Source of the DNA: Halobacteriovorax sp. HLS
GTDB lineage: Bacteria > Bdellovibrionota > Bacteriovoracia > Bacteriovoracales > Bacteriovoracaceae
DNA: 64,000 nucleotides
Reading direction: 5' to 3'
Assembly: GCF_004006665.1 (NCBI RefSeq)
Contig: NZ_QOCL01000009.1
Span: 1 to 64,000 of the forward strand
The position numbers and the translations under genes were made by a program. Of the stretch, positions 8,693-18,416 are shown piece after piece; positions within the stretch are counted from its first letter, which is position 1; each line of letters starts with the position of its first letter. The notes under the pieces were generated by a model. That model saw only the letters and a program-made list of their open reading frames with translations. It ran no database searches and had not been told where the DNA came from.

Positions 8693-11600
8693 TTCCAACA
8701 CTGTTATCTTCCCAGGTTGAGCGTGGAGTAAAAGAATTTCTTGAGTCTTCATTTCAGATAACCAATGAAGCGTTTCATCCTTTAGTCAGAAATTTTGTAG
8801 CACAAGATGAAAATGTATTTAAGGGCCCATATGTTTCTTTAAAACTTCCATTTAAAAAAGGTATAAATAAGGAGTTATATTTCCAAAATATTCTTAGCAC
8901 TCCATTTTATCCGTATTTACACCAAGAAAAAGCATTTAATCGCCTAGTCGGTGACAAACCTAAGTCAACAGTCGTAGCAACTGGTACTGGCTCAGGTAAA
9001 ACTAAATGTTTTATGCTTCCTGTTTTAGACTATTGTTTTCGAAATCGAGATAAACAGGGCATAAAGGCCATTTTAGTTTATCCGATGAATGCTTTGGCAA
9101 CAGATCAAGCCAAAGAATTAGCAAAACTTATATCTAGTAATGAATCATTGAAAAATAGAGTAACTGCAGGTGTTTTTGTGGGTGGGAAAAATGAGACGCC
9201 TAACAAGTTTATGAAAGATGATGAGCTTATTACTGATAAGGAAACTTTACGTAAAAGCCCCCCAGATATACTTATAACCAATTACAAAATGCTTGATATG
9301 CTTATGTTAAGGTCAAAAGATTATCCTATCTGGAGGCATAATGAGTCGGATACTCTAAGATATTTAGTTGTAGATGAGTTGCATACTTTTGATGGTGCTC
9401 AAGGATCGGATTTGGCATGTCTCATAAGACGCTTGAAATCAAGACTTAATATTTCGAGAGGCGATCTTTGCTGTGTTGGGACCTCAGCGACACTCGGAAG
9501 CGGGGAAGAGTCAAAAAATGAGTTGATTAGGTTCTCTAAGGAAATATTTGGAGAAGATTTTGATTCTGACTCGATTATCGGTGAATCTGTTCAATCAAGA
9601 ATTGAATTTTTTAACGAAGTAGATTTAAACAATGATTTAAAGATACCAGCTATTAACGAACATGATCTATTGGTAGCTGAGGATGAAATAGGTTTTGCTA
9701 AATTACACTATAGAAAGTGGTTTAAAGATGAATTAGATACAGAAAATAAAGATTGGCCGCTTTTACTTTCTAAGTCTATTAAGAGTCACCCTTTGCTTAA
9801 TGATATTTTAGCTGCTTTAAATGGGAAGACATTAGGTTATAAAGAACTAATTAGGCTCCTAGAGGAAAGCTTTAGTTATACAAAATTGGAAAGTCCTCAA
9901 AATATCTTAAGTAGTTTTTTAGGCCTAGTATCGCTAGCTAAAGTTGACATTGGGGAGTGCAGAGCACCATTTTTACATACTAGAGTACAGTCATGGATGA
10001 GAGAGCTTAGAAGAATGGTAGCAAGCGTAGACACTAAGCCTCAATTAAAGTTTTCAGATGATCTAACTGGAAATGACCTGAAAAGACATTTGCCGGTAGT
10101 GTGTTGTAATGACTGTGGATATACAGGGTGGGGGGCAACAAAAGAAAAGAATTCAAGTGTGTTAGAGCCAGGATTAAGTAACTTTTATCAGAAGTATTTT
10201 GCAAATAGTACTCAGGCGATTTTCATTTTCCCGTGGGAGGAGAGGTTCTCTAACAATGAAGAGTTACTACCTTGTTATCTACATAAAGAAAGTCTTTCTT
10301 TATACGACGGTATTCCTGAGGATGTTGAAAATTACGTGAGAGTTTATCCTTATCAAAAATTAGGAAAAAGAAAAGGTGGCGCAAATTTTTTAAGAAAAGA
10401 TTGTCCTGTTTGCAACTCAAAAGAGTCATTAATTATTCTTGGAGCGAGAGCCGCAACATTAACAAGTTCACTTATTAGCCAAGTTTTTTCTTCCTCATAT
10501 AATACAGATAAAAAGCTATTAACATTTTCTGATTCAGTACAGGATGCTTCTCATAGAGCATCTTACTTTGAGGCTAAAACATACAGACAGAGTTTGTTAA
10601 TGGCTATCCAGCAATATGTAGATAATCATGGTGCAGATCTATGCTTAGATGAGCTCGATGCTAATTTTTCTCAAAAATGGATTGAGAAAAACGGAATTGA
10701 TAACTATATCGCTACTTTTTTACCTGCGGACCTTTTTTGGTTAAAAGAATATTCTAATTTTAAAAAGTTAGTTCATAAGAAAGATGATATTGATACATTA
10801 TTAAGAATTGTAAAAAAAAGAGTCTCTTTTGAAATAAATTGTGAATATGGTTTGAAGGCCAGGATTGGAGACTCTCTTGAGAAAGCAGGGGCATCTGTAG
10901 CTTACATTGATAGAAGTAAACTAGATGACTTTGTTAGTAAGTATTTAATAAAATATAATAATGAACTTGGTGGATTTAGAGATATTTCAAAAGACAAGTT
11001 TTATGCATTTCTCTTAATTTTTCTTAAAAAGATGCTTGTAAGTGGTGCGGTTGAACACGAGGATTGGTTTCCTTATATAGAAAATAAGGGCAATCCATAT
11101 TTACTTGGTCGAAAAGAGCATACGAAATCATTCGGGCCATCGTCGAAGCTTCCTTCATTTTTAACGAATACAAAAATTGATAAGTTTAACTTGGTACTTC
11201 CAACATCGAAAAATGGACGAACTTGGTGTACTGAGAGATTTTTTCAACATCTTTCTACTACAACTTCAGCAGTAGATTTCTACAATTTATTTATAAATGA
11301 TCTCGTAGCTGAAGAAATTTTGTTCCAAGTAGAAATAAATCAAATAAAGGTCTGGGGAATAAAGTCTTCAGTTGTGAAAGTAACAGCTGAGGTTAGTTCG
11401 CATAAGTGTGAAGAGTGTGGGCATAAAATATCACTTCCAAGTTTAGACGATTCTATTGAATTAACATGTCTTCAATTGGATTGTAGTGGAACTTACGGAA
11501 AATTTAACGAACAAACGTCTTTTTATAAGAAACTTTATAAAAATGGACAGGTTCAAAGAGTCTTTGCCGCTGAACATACAGGATTATTAGAAAGAGATGC

Positions 11601-14600
11601 TAGGGAGTCACTTGAAAAACGATTCATGAATCGTAAGTCTTTAACTGATGAAAACTTGTTGTCTTGTACTCCAACATTAGAGATGGGGATAAATATTGGA
11701 GACCTCTCCAATGTAGTGCTTTGTTCAATTCCACCAAGGCAGGCTAATTTTATCCAGAGGGTAGGACGTGCAGGGAGGACAACTGGGAGTGCATACGTTG
11801 CAACTATTGCGAATGCTAAGCCGCATGATTTATTTTTTTATGATGAGCCAGAACTCATGAGTAATGGAGCTGTAAGGTCTCCAGGTATATTTCTAGATGC
11901 TCCAGAGGTTTTAAAGAGACAGTATATAGCTTTTGTTGTTGATTCATGGGTAAATGATAATAACGGTGAAACCGGGATTCCGCTTAAGTTGAACAGTGTT
12001 TTATCTAGCTTTGAAGCGAGAAGTGAAAATAAGTTTCCGTATAATTTCATCGCATATCACAAAGAACATCGTGATCAATTATTGGAGAAGTTCTTCAATG
12101 TATTTGATAGAGAAGTACGAGATTCTTCTAAGCAATACATAAAAGAGTTTGTTGTCGGTGGAGATGAGAGCTCTGATAGTATTGGTAGTCTTATTATTGA
12201 TGGCGTAGAGGGCATAAAAAAGGAATTAGACGGTTACCTTAAAAAAGTTCGTTCAATTACCCAAAAGATTAAATCAATTAAAGAGGCAAAGGATAAAGAT
12301 AAAAACTATCTAGATCAAATAAAAGATTTAGAGAGTGAAAAGAAGATTTATAATGAGTTGGCAAATACGATAAAAAAGAAGTTGATGTTAAATCATTTAA
12401 CAGATGAGGGACTTCTTCCAAACTATGCATTTCCCGAGCAAGGAGTCGTTCTAAAATCTATTATTTTTAGAGTCGTGTCAAAGGGAGACGGTGAGAGAAG
12501 TTTAGAGACAGATGTCTTTGAGTATGAACGTGCTGCAGCAACTGGTATTTATGAGCTTGCTCCACACTCCAAATTCTATGCAAACTCCAGAGTTGTTACA
12601 GTTAACCAAGTTAATATGTCGACAGCAACTAAAGAAGAATGGCTATTTTGTGATACGTGTGACCATATGGAGATTTATAATCCCTCAGATCCTGTGTCAT
12701 CTTGTCCTGTTTGTGGAAGCACTGGTATTAGAGACAAAGCTCAAGTTAAAACTTTAATAAAAATGAGACAAATGATTGCGACTGCTAGCGATAAAGATGC
12801 GCGAGCTCTTGATAAATCTGAGGATAGATCATCAGCGTTCTATAGTACAAATCTATTTGTTGATATTGATAGTAAAGATGTTCAAAAAAGTTACAAAGTT
12901 TCCGACGAAAAGATTCCATTTGGCTATGAATTTGTAAGCAAGGTAGCTCTTAGGGAAGTTAATTTCGGTTCTCAGGGTTCTGGTGATGAACTAATTAAAA
13001 TTGGCAATAAAGATTACCCAGTTAAAGGTTTCATACTATGTTCATCATGTGGAAGAGTCGCGGATGATTCTGGTGAAATCAATCATACAAAATCTTGCAC
13101 TGCTAGAAATAAAGAAAAATCAGCAGTAGAAGGAGTCTATCTTTACAGAGATTTTGTTTCAGAAGGGATCAAAATATTACTACCAGTAGCTTCCTTTGAT
13201 ATTACTAAGTCTGAACAGCAAACATCTGTTGTGCAATCATTCAGTGCAGGACTCTTTCTAGGGTTGCGTGAAAAGTTCAAGGGAGATCCTGGGCATCTAA
13301 AAATCACATTATTTGATGAGCCCGATAAATTAAACCCTAATACGAGAAGATGGTACCTTCTTCTTTACGATGGAATTCCAGGCGGTACTGGTTATTTAAA
13401 AGACTTGATGAAAAGTCCTCAGGAACTCATGGATGTTTTAGAGTTATCTTTAGAGAGATTAAAATCATGTTCTTGTAATAAAGAGGAGAGTAAAGATGGC
13501 TGCTATAGATGTTTGTATGCCTATAGAGAAAGATTTAATAAGTTAAATACATCTAGAAATTTAGCAATAGAAATATTGAGTCAAATACTGACTCATAGAA
13601 CAGGAATTGAAGAAATAGAAACGATTGACACGATTTCGTTAAACACTCTTATTGAATCAGAACTTGAAAGAAGTTTTGTTGAGGTAATGGCAGATTCTAT
13701 TAGAAGAAATAATGGAAGTTTCGAAAAGGGAATTGTTAATGGTAAAAATGGGTGGATTGCTAAGATAAATGATTTCTCTTACGAAGTAGAACCTCAAGTA
13801 GAAATTGGATGGAACGAGGGAATAGATAGTCATATGAGGGCTGATTTTGTCATGTGGCCAAAACCTTTAAACAAAGAAAATCAAAGGAAAGTGGGGGCTC
13901 AAAAATTACAGCCAATTGTTATCTTTGTTGATGGGTTTGATTTTCATCCTGGAGGTCCTGGAAAACACTCAAGGGTAGGAAAAGACTTTGAGCAACGTAT
14001 GGCCTTAATTGACACTGATTCAAGCATTAGTTTAAGTAAAGACTCTTCTTATATTGTATGGTCCCTAAGTTATGACGATGTGACTGATTTCAAAAATGGA
14101 ATAACTCAGGCTGTCGGATTAAGTAATACAAATGATTATAATAAAATTTTGAAGGTTTATGCTTCAAAGATTCCTTCTCTTAAAAAGTTTCAGCCATACC
14201 ATAATGAAAATTCCTTTTCTATATTAATGGAGTTTCTTGCAAATCCAAATTTGAACTTATGGAGAGCATTTTGCCATATAACAGCTTTGTCATTTTTCCC
14301 GAATGACATATTTACGAATGAAAAAGAAGTTGAAGATTTTAAGGATACACTTAAAAGAAATGAAATTGGTGAAGATGATATATCACCATCACCTGTAGAC
14401 GATGGAAGTTATAAAGTATCATATAATGATTTTCATGGAGAGTTAGATCAACCAATACTAAGAATCTTTTTAAATGCGAATAAAAGTGAGATCACTTCTT
14501 TGGGGAAAATTGAAACTATTGTTAGGCTCTATGATGATCTTGAATTTAAGAATGAACCTTCATTTAAAAAATATTGGGAAGCATTTTTAAAGCTACATAA

Positions 14601-14979
14601 TATATTTCAATTTGGAAGAAACCTTCAATTCTTTTCAAGTACGTCTGAATTAAGAAAAGCAACATCAATCCAAATTGCAGAGCCTTTTGTTGATGACTCG
14701 ATTAATGATTTTCTAGACCTAGTTAAGATTACACTTAGACCAGTGGTTCAAGATGTTTATACAAGAATAGGAAAACTGCCAGAATGTCCTTTAGAGTTAC
14801 TGGGCCAGTCAGGAGAAGTTATTGGACAGGGCGAAATCGGTTGGAAGGAAAGTAAAATAGTCGTTCTAACTGATGAAGACATGGTTGATTTAGAAAAGTT
14901 TAAAGATGCCGAATGGACAGTCTTTACAGAGTTTGAAGCAAACTCTGAGCAAATAATTAAAAAACTAAGTGAGAAATAA
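8689..14979 (+). CDS. Giant DEAD-box helicase with DUF1998-type C-terminal region (DrmA/DrmB- or DruE-like)
   Basis: This 2096-residue protein begins with an SF2 motor: ATGTGSGKT at 97-105, DELH at 229-232, S-A-T-L-G, and a distant motif VI VGRAGRT at 1025-1031. Several Cys pairs occur between and after the motor lobes (C-N-D-C near 463, C-P-V-C, C-E-E-C, C-D-T-C, C-S-S-C). The DUF1998-type zinc cluster C-S-C...C-Y-R-C lies at 1594-1608, just after G-I-P-G-G-T-G-Y. The last 450 residues include an F-V-D-G-F-D-F-H strand reminiscent of a degenerate restriction-endonuclease fold. DISARM normally splits these parts between DrmA (helicase) and DrmB (DUF1998), while Druantia DruE keeps them together. 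The context favours DISARM. Confidence 0.78.
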   Translation: MIPTLLSSQVERGVKEFLESSFQITNEAFHPLVRNFVAQDENVFKGPYVSLKLPFKKGINKELYFQNILSTPFYPYLHQEKAFNRLVGDKPKSTVVATGTGSGKTKCFMLPVLDYCFRNRDKQGIKAILVYPMNALATDQAKELAKLISSNESLKNRVTAGVFVGGKNETPNKFMKDDELITDKETLRKSPPDILITNYKMLDMLMLRSKDYPIWRHNESDTLRYLVVDELHTFDGAQGSDLACLIRRLKSRLNISRGDLCCVGTSATLGSGEESKNELIRFSKEIFGEDFDSDSIIGESVQSRIEFFNEVDLNNDLKIPAINEHDLLVAEDEIGFAKLHYRKWFKDELDTENKDWPLLLSKSIKSHPLLNDILAALNGKTLGYKELIRLLEESFSYTKLESPQNILSSFLGLVSLAKVDIGECRAPFLHTRVQSWMRELRRMVASVDTKPQLKFSDDLTGNDLKRHLPVVCCNDCGYTGWGATKEKNSSVLEPGLSNFYQKYFANSTQAIFIFPWEERFSNNEELLPCYLHKESLSLYDGIPEDVENYVRVYPYQKLGKRKGGANFLRKDCPVCNSKESLIILGARAATLTSSLISQVFSSSYNTDKKLLTFSDSVQDASHRASYFEAKTYRQSLLMAIQQYVDNHGADLCLDELDANFSQKWIEKNGIDNYIATFLPADLFWLKEYSNFKKLVHKKDDIDTLLRIVKKRVSFEINCEYGLKARIGDSLEKAGASVAYIDRSKLDDFVSKYLIKYNNELGGFRDISKDKFYAFLLIFLKKMLVSGAVEHEDWFPYIENKGNPYLLGRKEHTKSFGPSSKLPSFLTNTKIDKFNLVLPTSKNGRTWCTERFFQHLSTTTSAVDFYNLFINDLVAEEILFQVEINQIKVWGIKSSVVKVTAEVSSHKCEECGHKISLPSLDDSIELTCLQLDCSGTYGKFNEQTSFYKKLYKNGQVQRVFAAEHTGLLERDARESLEKRFMNRKSLTDENLLSCTPTLEMGINIGDLSNVVLCSIPPRQANFIQRVGRAGRTTGSAYVATIANAKPHDLFFYDEPELMSNGAVRSPGIFLDAPEVLKRQYIAFVVDSWVNDNNGETGIPLKLNSVLSSFEARSENKFPYNFIAYHKEHRDQLLEKFFNVFDREVRDSSKQYIKEFVVGGDESSDSIGSLIIDGVEGIKKELDGYLKKVRSITQKIKSIKEAKDKDKNYLDQIKDLESEKKIYNELANTIKKKLMLNHLTDEGLLPNYAFPEQGVVLKSIIFRVVSKGDGERSLETDVFEYERAAATGIYELAPHSKFYANSRVVTVNQVNMSTATKEEWLFCDTCDHMEIYNPSDPVSSCPVCGSTGIRDKAQVKTLIKMRQMIATASDKDARALDKSEDRSSAFYSTNLFVDIDSKDVQKSYKVSDEKIPFGYEFVSKVALREVNFGSQGSGDELIKIGNKDYPVKGFILCSSCGRVADDSGEINHTKSCTARNKEKSAVEGVYLYRDFVSEGIKILLPVASFDITKSEQQTSVVQSFSAGLFLGLREKFKGDPGHLKITLFDEPDKLNPNTRRWYLLLYDGIPGGTGYLKDLMKSPQELMDVLELSLERLKSCSCNKEESKDGCYRCLYAYRERFNKLNTSRNLAIEILSQILTHRTGIEEIETIDTISLNTLIESELERSFVEVMADSIRRNNGSFEKGIVNGKNGWIAKINDFSYEVEPQVEIGWNEGIDSHMRADFVMWPKPLNKENQRKVGAQKLQPIVIFVDGFDFHPGGPGKHSRVGKDFEQRMALIDTDSSISLSKDSSYIVWSLSYDDVTDFKNGITQAVGLSNTNDYNKILKVYASKIPSLKKFQPYHNENSFSILMEFLANPNLNLWRAFCHITALSFFPNDIFTNEKEVEDFKDTLKRNEIGEDDISPSPVDDGSYKVSYNDFHGELDQPILRIFLNANKSEITSLGKIETIVRLYDDLEFKNEPSFKKYWEAFLKLHNIFQFGRNLQFFSSTSELRKATSIQIAEPFVDDSINDFLDLVKITLRPVVQDVYTRIGKLPECPLELLGQSGEVIGQGEIGWKESKIVVLTDEDMVDLEKFKDAEWTVFTEFEANSEQIIKKLSEK

Positions 14980-17100
14980 ATGGAAAACATTAAGATAGCG
15001 ATATCAGATGACTTTTTTACAGCATACTCCAAACTACCACAGGGGATACAGAAAAGAACTCGAGAGTTTATGGATAAGTTTCGATTTAACCCTAAGTCTC
15101 CAGGATTGAATTATGAAGTTATCAGAAATACAGCTTGTAAAGATTTGAGGTCTGTTAGGATTAATCAAGAGTATAGAGCTATCGTACTTGAACCGAGTGA
15201 AGGAAGTGTTTATTTATTACTTTGGGTTGATAAGCATGATGATGCTTATTCTTGGGCAATGAAAAAGAATATCCTTGTTAATTCATACACTGGAACTATT
15301 CAAATTTTAGATACAGAAGAGATAGAAAGGCTTACGCCCAAAAAGGAAGAGAAAGAGAAAAGGGATGACTTGTTCTCAGGGCTGAAAGACAAGCAATTAT
15401 TACGCCTTGGTGTTCCGGAACCCCTTGTACCCGCAATACGAGCAATAAAGACAGAGTCTGAGCTCGATACATTAATACCTCATTTACCCTCAGACGTTTC
15501 AGAAGTTTTATATTTACTAGCATCTGGTTACTCTGAAGAAGAAGTCCACTTAGAGTTGTTATCACAAAATGACGATGTTGATACTGAAGATTACTCGGCA
15601 GCACTGGATGTTGGTGCGACGCGAAAGAAATTTTATGTTGTGGAGGATGAATCAGAGTTGTTAAGCATGTTGAATGCTCCAATGGATAAGTGGAGAGTGT
15701 TTCTCCATCCATACCAAAGAAAGCTAGTTGAAATGAATGCTTCAGGCCCTGTTAGAGTTCTTGGCGGAGCTGGAACAGGTAAAACTGTTGTTGCAATACA
15801 TAGAGCTAAGCATTTGGCCGAAAATATCTTTAAGGATGAAAAACAAAAAATTCTCTTTACGACATTTACTAGGAATTTAGCAGCAGATATTGAAAATAAC
15901 CTTAGAAAAATTGCAAGTGCAGATGTGTGTAAAAAAATTGAAGTTGTTAGTGTTGATCAATGGGTTATGAACTTTTTAAAGAGAGAAGGATATAAGTTTA
16001 AACTTGTTTTTGATAACTCAAAGGAATGGAATGAAGCCTGGCAATGTGCTTTAAACGTTAAGGACCCTGAGTTAAACCTTTCCGATCAATTTTTTAAGGA
16101 TGAGTGGAAGCATATCATTCAAGCTAAAGATATAAAATCTTTTAATGAATACAGTAGAGTTCGAAGAATCGGCCGAGGGCAGAAAGTAGACAGAGCTACA
16201 AGAAAATTGGTTTGGGAAGTTTTTGAAGAGTACCGTGCAATCCTGGATGATAAGGGTTTGAAAGAAGTAAATGATTGTATCAACGACTCCTGTAACTTAC
16301 TGTCTTCCAAGGGAGATGTTTTACCGTATGCAGCTGTAATAGTTGATGAAGCCCAAGATATGAATGAACCAATGTTTAAGCTCGTTCGAGCAATATCTGG
16401 AGCTGAAGATAGAAGAAACAATATATTTATCGTAGGAGATGGACATCAAAAAATTTATAGCAATAAAGTTGTTTTAAGTCATTGTGGTATAAACATTAAG
16501 GGCCGTTCTAAGAAATTGAAGATTAACTATAGAACTACAGATGAAATTCGAAAATGGTCTGTATCACTCTTAGAGGATCGTAAAATTGATGATCTCGATG
16601 GGGGAGAGGACAATAATAGAGGCTATAAATCACTTATGTTTGGCTCTAACCCCACTATCGAAAAATTTCCGACATATGATGATGAAATTTATTATATAGC
16701 TAAATATATCAACGAGCTGCTAACTAGTGGTGTAACTCCTGATAAGATATGCCTAGTAGCACGTACAAATAGTATTGTGGAAGACTATAAGTTGTTTTTG
16801 GCTGACCAAGGACTTGAGATACATCAAATCCAAAGAAGAAGTTCTGAGGACTCCAAAGAAAGAGGAGTTAGGGTTGCTACTATTCACAGAGTTAAAGGTC
16901 TAGAGTTTGAGCATGTCATTATTTCTTCTGTTAATGACGGAGTAATACCTTTAGAGTTCTCTGAAGACGAAGCCGATACTCCGTTTGACTTAGTCGAAAA
17001 TGAAACTACTGAGCGTTCCTTGTTATACGTTGCTGCAACTCGAGCAAAGAAGAGTGTACTGATTACTAGTTACGGGAATCCAAGTAAGTTTTTGAGCTAG
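14980..17100 (+). CDS. RelE/ParE-like domain fused to a UvrD-type SF1 helicase
   Basis: The ATG follows the previous stop directly (TAA 14977-14979). Residues 1-95 look like a RelE/ParE toxin fold: an F-F-T-A-Y-S-K-L-P start, then helices, then L-R-S-V-R-I-N-Q-E-Y-R-A-I-V and L-L-W-V-D-K-H-D-D-A-Y-S-W. After a linker with a helix-hairpin-like patch, the UvrD motor carries GGAGTGKT at 262-269, DEAQD at 456-460, an A-T-I-H-R-V-K-G-L-E motif V and Y-V-A-A-T-R-A-K motif VI. At 706 residues it is of typical UvrD size. Such fusions are annotated simply as helicases, and the toxin-like domain may serve as an RNA/ribosome or protein contact. It occupies the place where DISARM has the PLD protein DrmC, so the operon is not a standard one. 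Confidence 0.75.
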   Translation: MENIKIAISDDFFTAYSKLPQGIQKRTREFMDKFRFNPKSPGLNYEVIRNTACKDLRSVRINQEYRAIVLEPSEGSVYLLLWVDKHDDAYSWAMKKNILVNSYTGTIQILDTEEIERLTPKKEEKEKRDDLFSGLKDKQLLRLGVPEPLVPAIRAIKTESELDTLIPHLPSDVSEVLYLLASGYSEEEVHLELLSQNDDVDTEDYSAALDVGATRKKFYVVEDESELLSMLNAPMDKWRVFLHPYQRKLVEMNASGPVRVLGGAGTGKTVVAIHRAKHLAENIFKDEKQKILFTTFTRNLAADIENNLRKIASADVCKKIEVVSVDQWVMNFLKREGYKFKLVFDNSKEWNEAWQCALNVKDPELNLSDQFFKDEWKHIIQAKDIKSFNEYSRVRRIGRGQKVDRATRKLVWEVFEEYRAILDDKGLKEVNDCINDSCNLLSSKGDVLPYAAVIVDEAQDMNEPMFKLVRAISGAEDRRNNIFIVGDGHQKIYSNKVVLSHCGINIKGRSKKLKINYRTTDEIRKWSVSLLEDRKIDDLDGGEDNNRGYKSLMFGSNPTIEKFPTYDDEIYYIAKYINELLTSGVTPDKICLVARTNSIVEDYKLFLADQGLEIHQIQRRSSEDSKERGVRVATIHRVKGLEFEHVIISSVNDGVIPLEFSEDEADTPFDLVENETTERSLLYVAATRAKKSVLITSYGNPSKFLS

Positions 17101-17143
17101 CAATGACGTTCAAATTAAGGAATTAGAGGGAATTGATTTAATA

Positions 17144-17554
17144 ATGAGTGATGTTAAAGAGTATCAAATCTTTCTAAAAGGCGAAGATAAAACTAATTGT
17201 GTTAGTCGATTCGAAAAAATAGGCAGTAAGTACAAAATAGTTTTTAACAGTGGCAAGGCATTTACTTACAATGCGAGAAACGTTCAGATAGTCGAGTCTG
17301 TTTTAAAACAAGAAAAACCCAGAGATGTTTTTGACTACTTAAGTAAAGTAGCGAACAAGGTCGGTTTAAAAGCTAAAGTAGGTGATGGGAAAGAAATAAA
17401 CATACTTTCTCATAATCTTTCTAAGTTAGGATTTATTGATAAAGACAGCTTACTGGGACACTTTTTATCCAAGAGTGGCCCGAATATTAAATCTCAATTG
17501 CTGAACCCGAAAGAACCCCAAAAAACCAAAAAAACACTAAAACATATCAATTAA
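17144..17554 (+). pseudogene. Last gene of the helicase/methylase operon, 3' part lost at repeat R1
   Basis: The ORF begins at ATG 17144, 43 bases after the UvrD gene, with a GAGGGA ribosome site. The first 118 residues look like genuine protein (F-L-K-G-E-D-K-T near the start, then an alternating strand pattern and a helical region), resembling the N-terminal module seen before larger ATPases. I do not recognise a complete family. From 17505 the frame runs into the 50-bp R1 repeat, whose translation supplies a low-complexity Lys/Pro/Thr tail ending in K-H-I-N-stop. The same tail ends an unrelated truncated ORF at 50479. I infer that the gene was cut by a rearrangement and only its head remains. 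Confidence 0.6.
17505..17554 (+). repeat. Repeat R1, left copy (50 bp)
   Basis: ACCCGAAAGAACCCC followed by an A-rich stretch and ACATATCAATTAAT. A nearly identical copy, with a few substitutions and a one-base shift in the A-rich part, lies at 50431-50480 in the same orientation. Each copy forms the end of a truncated, unrelated ORF, so R1 looks like the outer end of a mobile or rearranged segment. Confidence 0.85.
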
Positions 17555-17639
17555 TCGTGGAAAAACCGAGAATTCGGAAGCCGAGTGACGAATTTTCGTC
17601 AGTATAAGACCATTAAAATTAACAAAGAAGGAGGACCCT

Positions 17640-18041
17640 ATGGCGTATAGGAAGTACGATCCTATGGTTAAAAAGATGATCATTGAAAGTGGAAATCGAA
17701 ATTTGTTTCCTGACTTGAATATACCGAGAACGACAATTAATTATTGGCTCAAAGAAAGTAAGGAGAGAGTGACGGTAGAAAGCGATTCTGCATATGAGCG
17801 TAGAGTTCAAAAGTTAAAAGAAGAGAACTTTGAACTAAAGGCAAAGAATTTACTACTAAAAAAAATATTTCATAAGTTTTTGGAAGAACTTGAAGTTCAT
17901 AATTTAAAAGGTAAAGAGAAGAGGAGACAGGCCATTGAGCTGATAGAGTCCTTTCGCGATTTTCTAATTTTAAAACGCTATTTGCTAGGCGAAAAGCTGA
18001 ACATCGCGGCAGCATTAACTGTAAGAGGAGCTTTTTGTTAA
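17640..18041 (+). pseudogene. Transposase N-terminal fragment (HTH plus coiled coil)
   Basis: A strong GGAGGA ribosome site precedes ATG 17640. The 133 residues give an HTH (P-R-T-T-I-N-Y-W-L-K-E-S), a Lys/Glu coiled coil (Y-E-R-R-V-Q-K-L-K-E-E-N), then L-I-E-S-F-R-D-F-L-I-L-K-R-Y. This is the usual head of a DDE transposase whose integrase core should follow. Here the frame ends within a few codons (R-G-A-F-C-stop) and the hipBA operators begin at once, so the catalytic part is missing. A standalone HTH protein is the alternative. It sits between R1 and hipBA and so belongs to the duplicated module. Confidence 0.5.
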
Positions 18042-18065
18042 ATGAGAGGGTTTATAATTAATCTC

Positions 18066-18183
18066 ATTCTCAGTGTGGAGAGAATTAGATATTCTTAACT
18101 TAATATGTACGAAAATTCTCTCTTTAGTGAGAATTTAATGCTTTAAAGCTAAGTTTGTGTTATAATTCTCTTTGTAGTGAGAA
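18066..18183 (+). promoter_or_regulatory. Three HipB-type operators spaced exactly 49 bp, with promoter
   Basis: The pattern TTCTC-N8-GAGAA occurs three times: 18066-18085 (ATTCTC/GAGAAT), 18114-18135 (AATTCTC/GAGAATT) and 18164-18183 (AATTCTC/GAGAA). Their centres are 49 bp apart each time. A TATAAT box at 18161-18166 overlaps the third operator, and ATG-less hipB starts 15 bp further on. The N8 spacer matches the geometry of E. coli HipB sites (TATCC-N8-GGATA). Cooperative autorepression by HipB/HipA is the natural reading. Confidence 0.8.
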
Positions 18184-18197
18184 CATAGGAGAGTCGT

Positions 18198-18416
18198 TTG
18201 AAAGTCGAAATTCGAGATGAGATTAGCTTAGCAAAGGCCTTAAAAGAGAGAAGAAAAGAGTTAGGGGTTACTCAAAAAGATGTGGCCAAGCTTTGTAACT
18301 TATCTCATAACGGCATTAGTCGTATTGAGGTTGCCGATTCTGATATTAAATTATCAACACTTCTTAAAATGAGTAAACTTCTTGGTTTCAAAGTAATTTT
18401 AGAGATGGAAGACTAA
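18198..18416 (+). CDS. hipB: HipB-like antitoxin / Xre repressor
   Basis: This 72-residue protein has a single Cro/CI-type HTH: A-L-K-E-R-R-K-E-L-G-V-T-Q-K-D-V-A, then L-C-N-L-S-H-N-G-I-S-R-I-E. The start is TTG at 18198, with AGGAGAG 8-14 bases upstream. Its stop overlaps the hipA start (TAATG), which ties the synthesis of antitoxin to toxin. It probably represses its own promoter through the three operators just upstream and blocks HipA by complex formation. Confidence 0.85.
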   Translation: MKVEIRDEISLAKALKERRKELGVTQKDVAKLCNLSHNGISRIEVADSDIKLSTLLKMSKLLGFKVILEMED

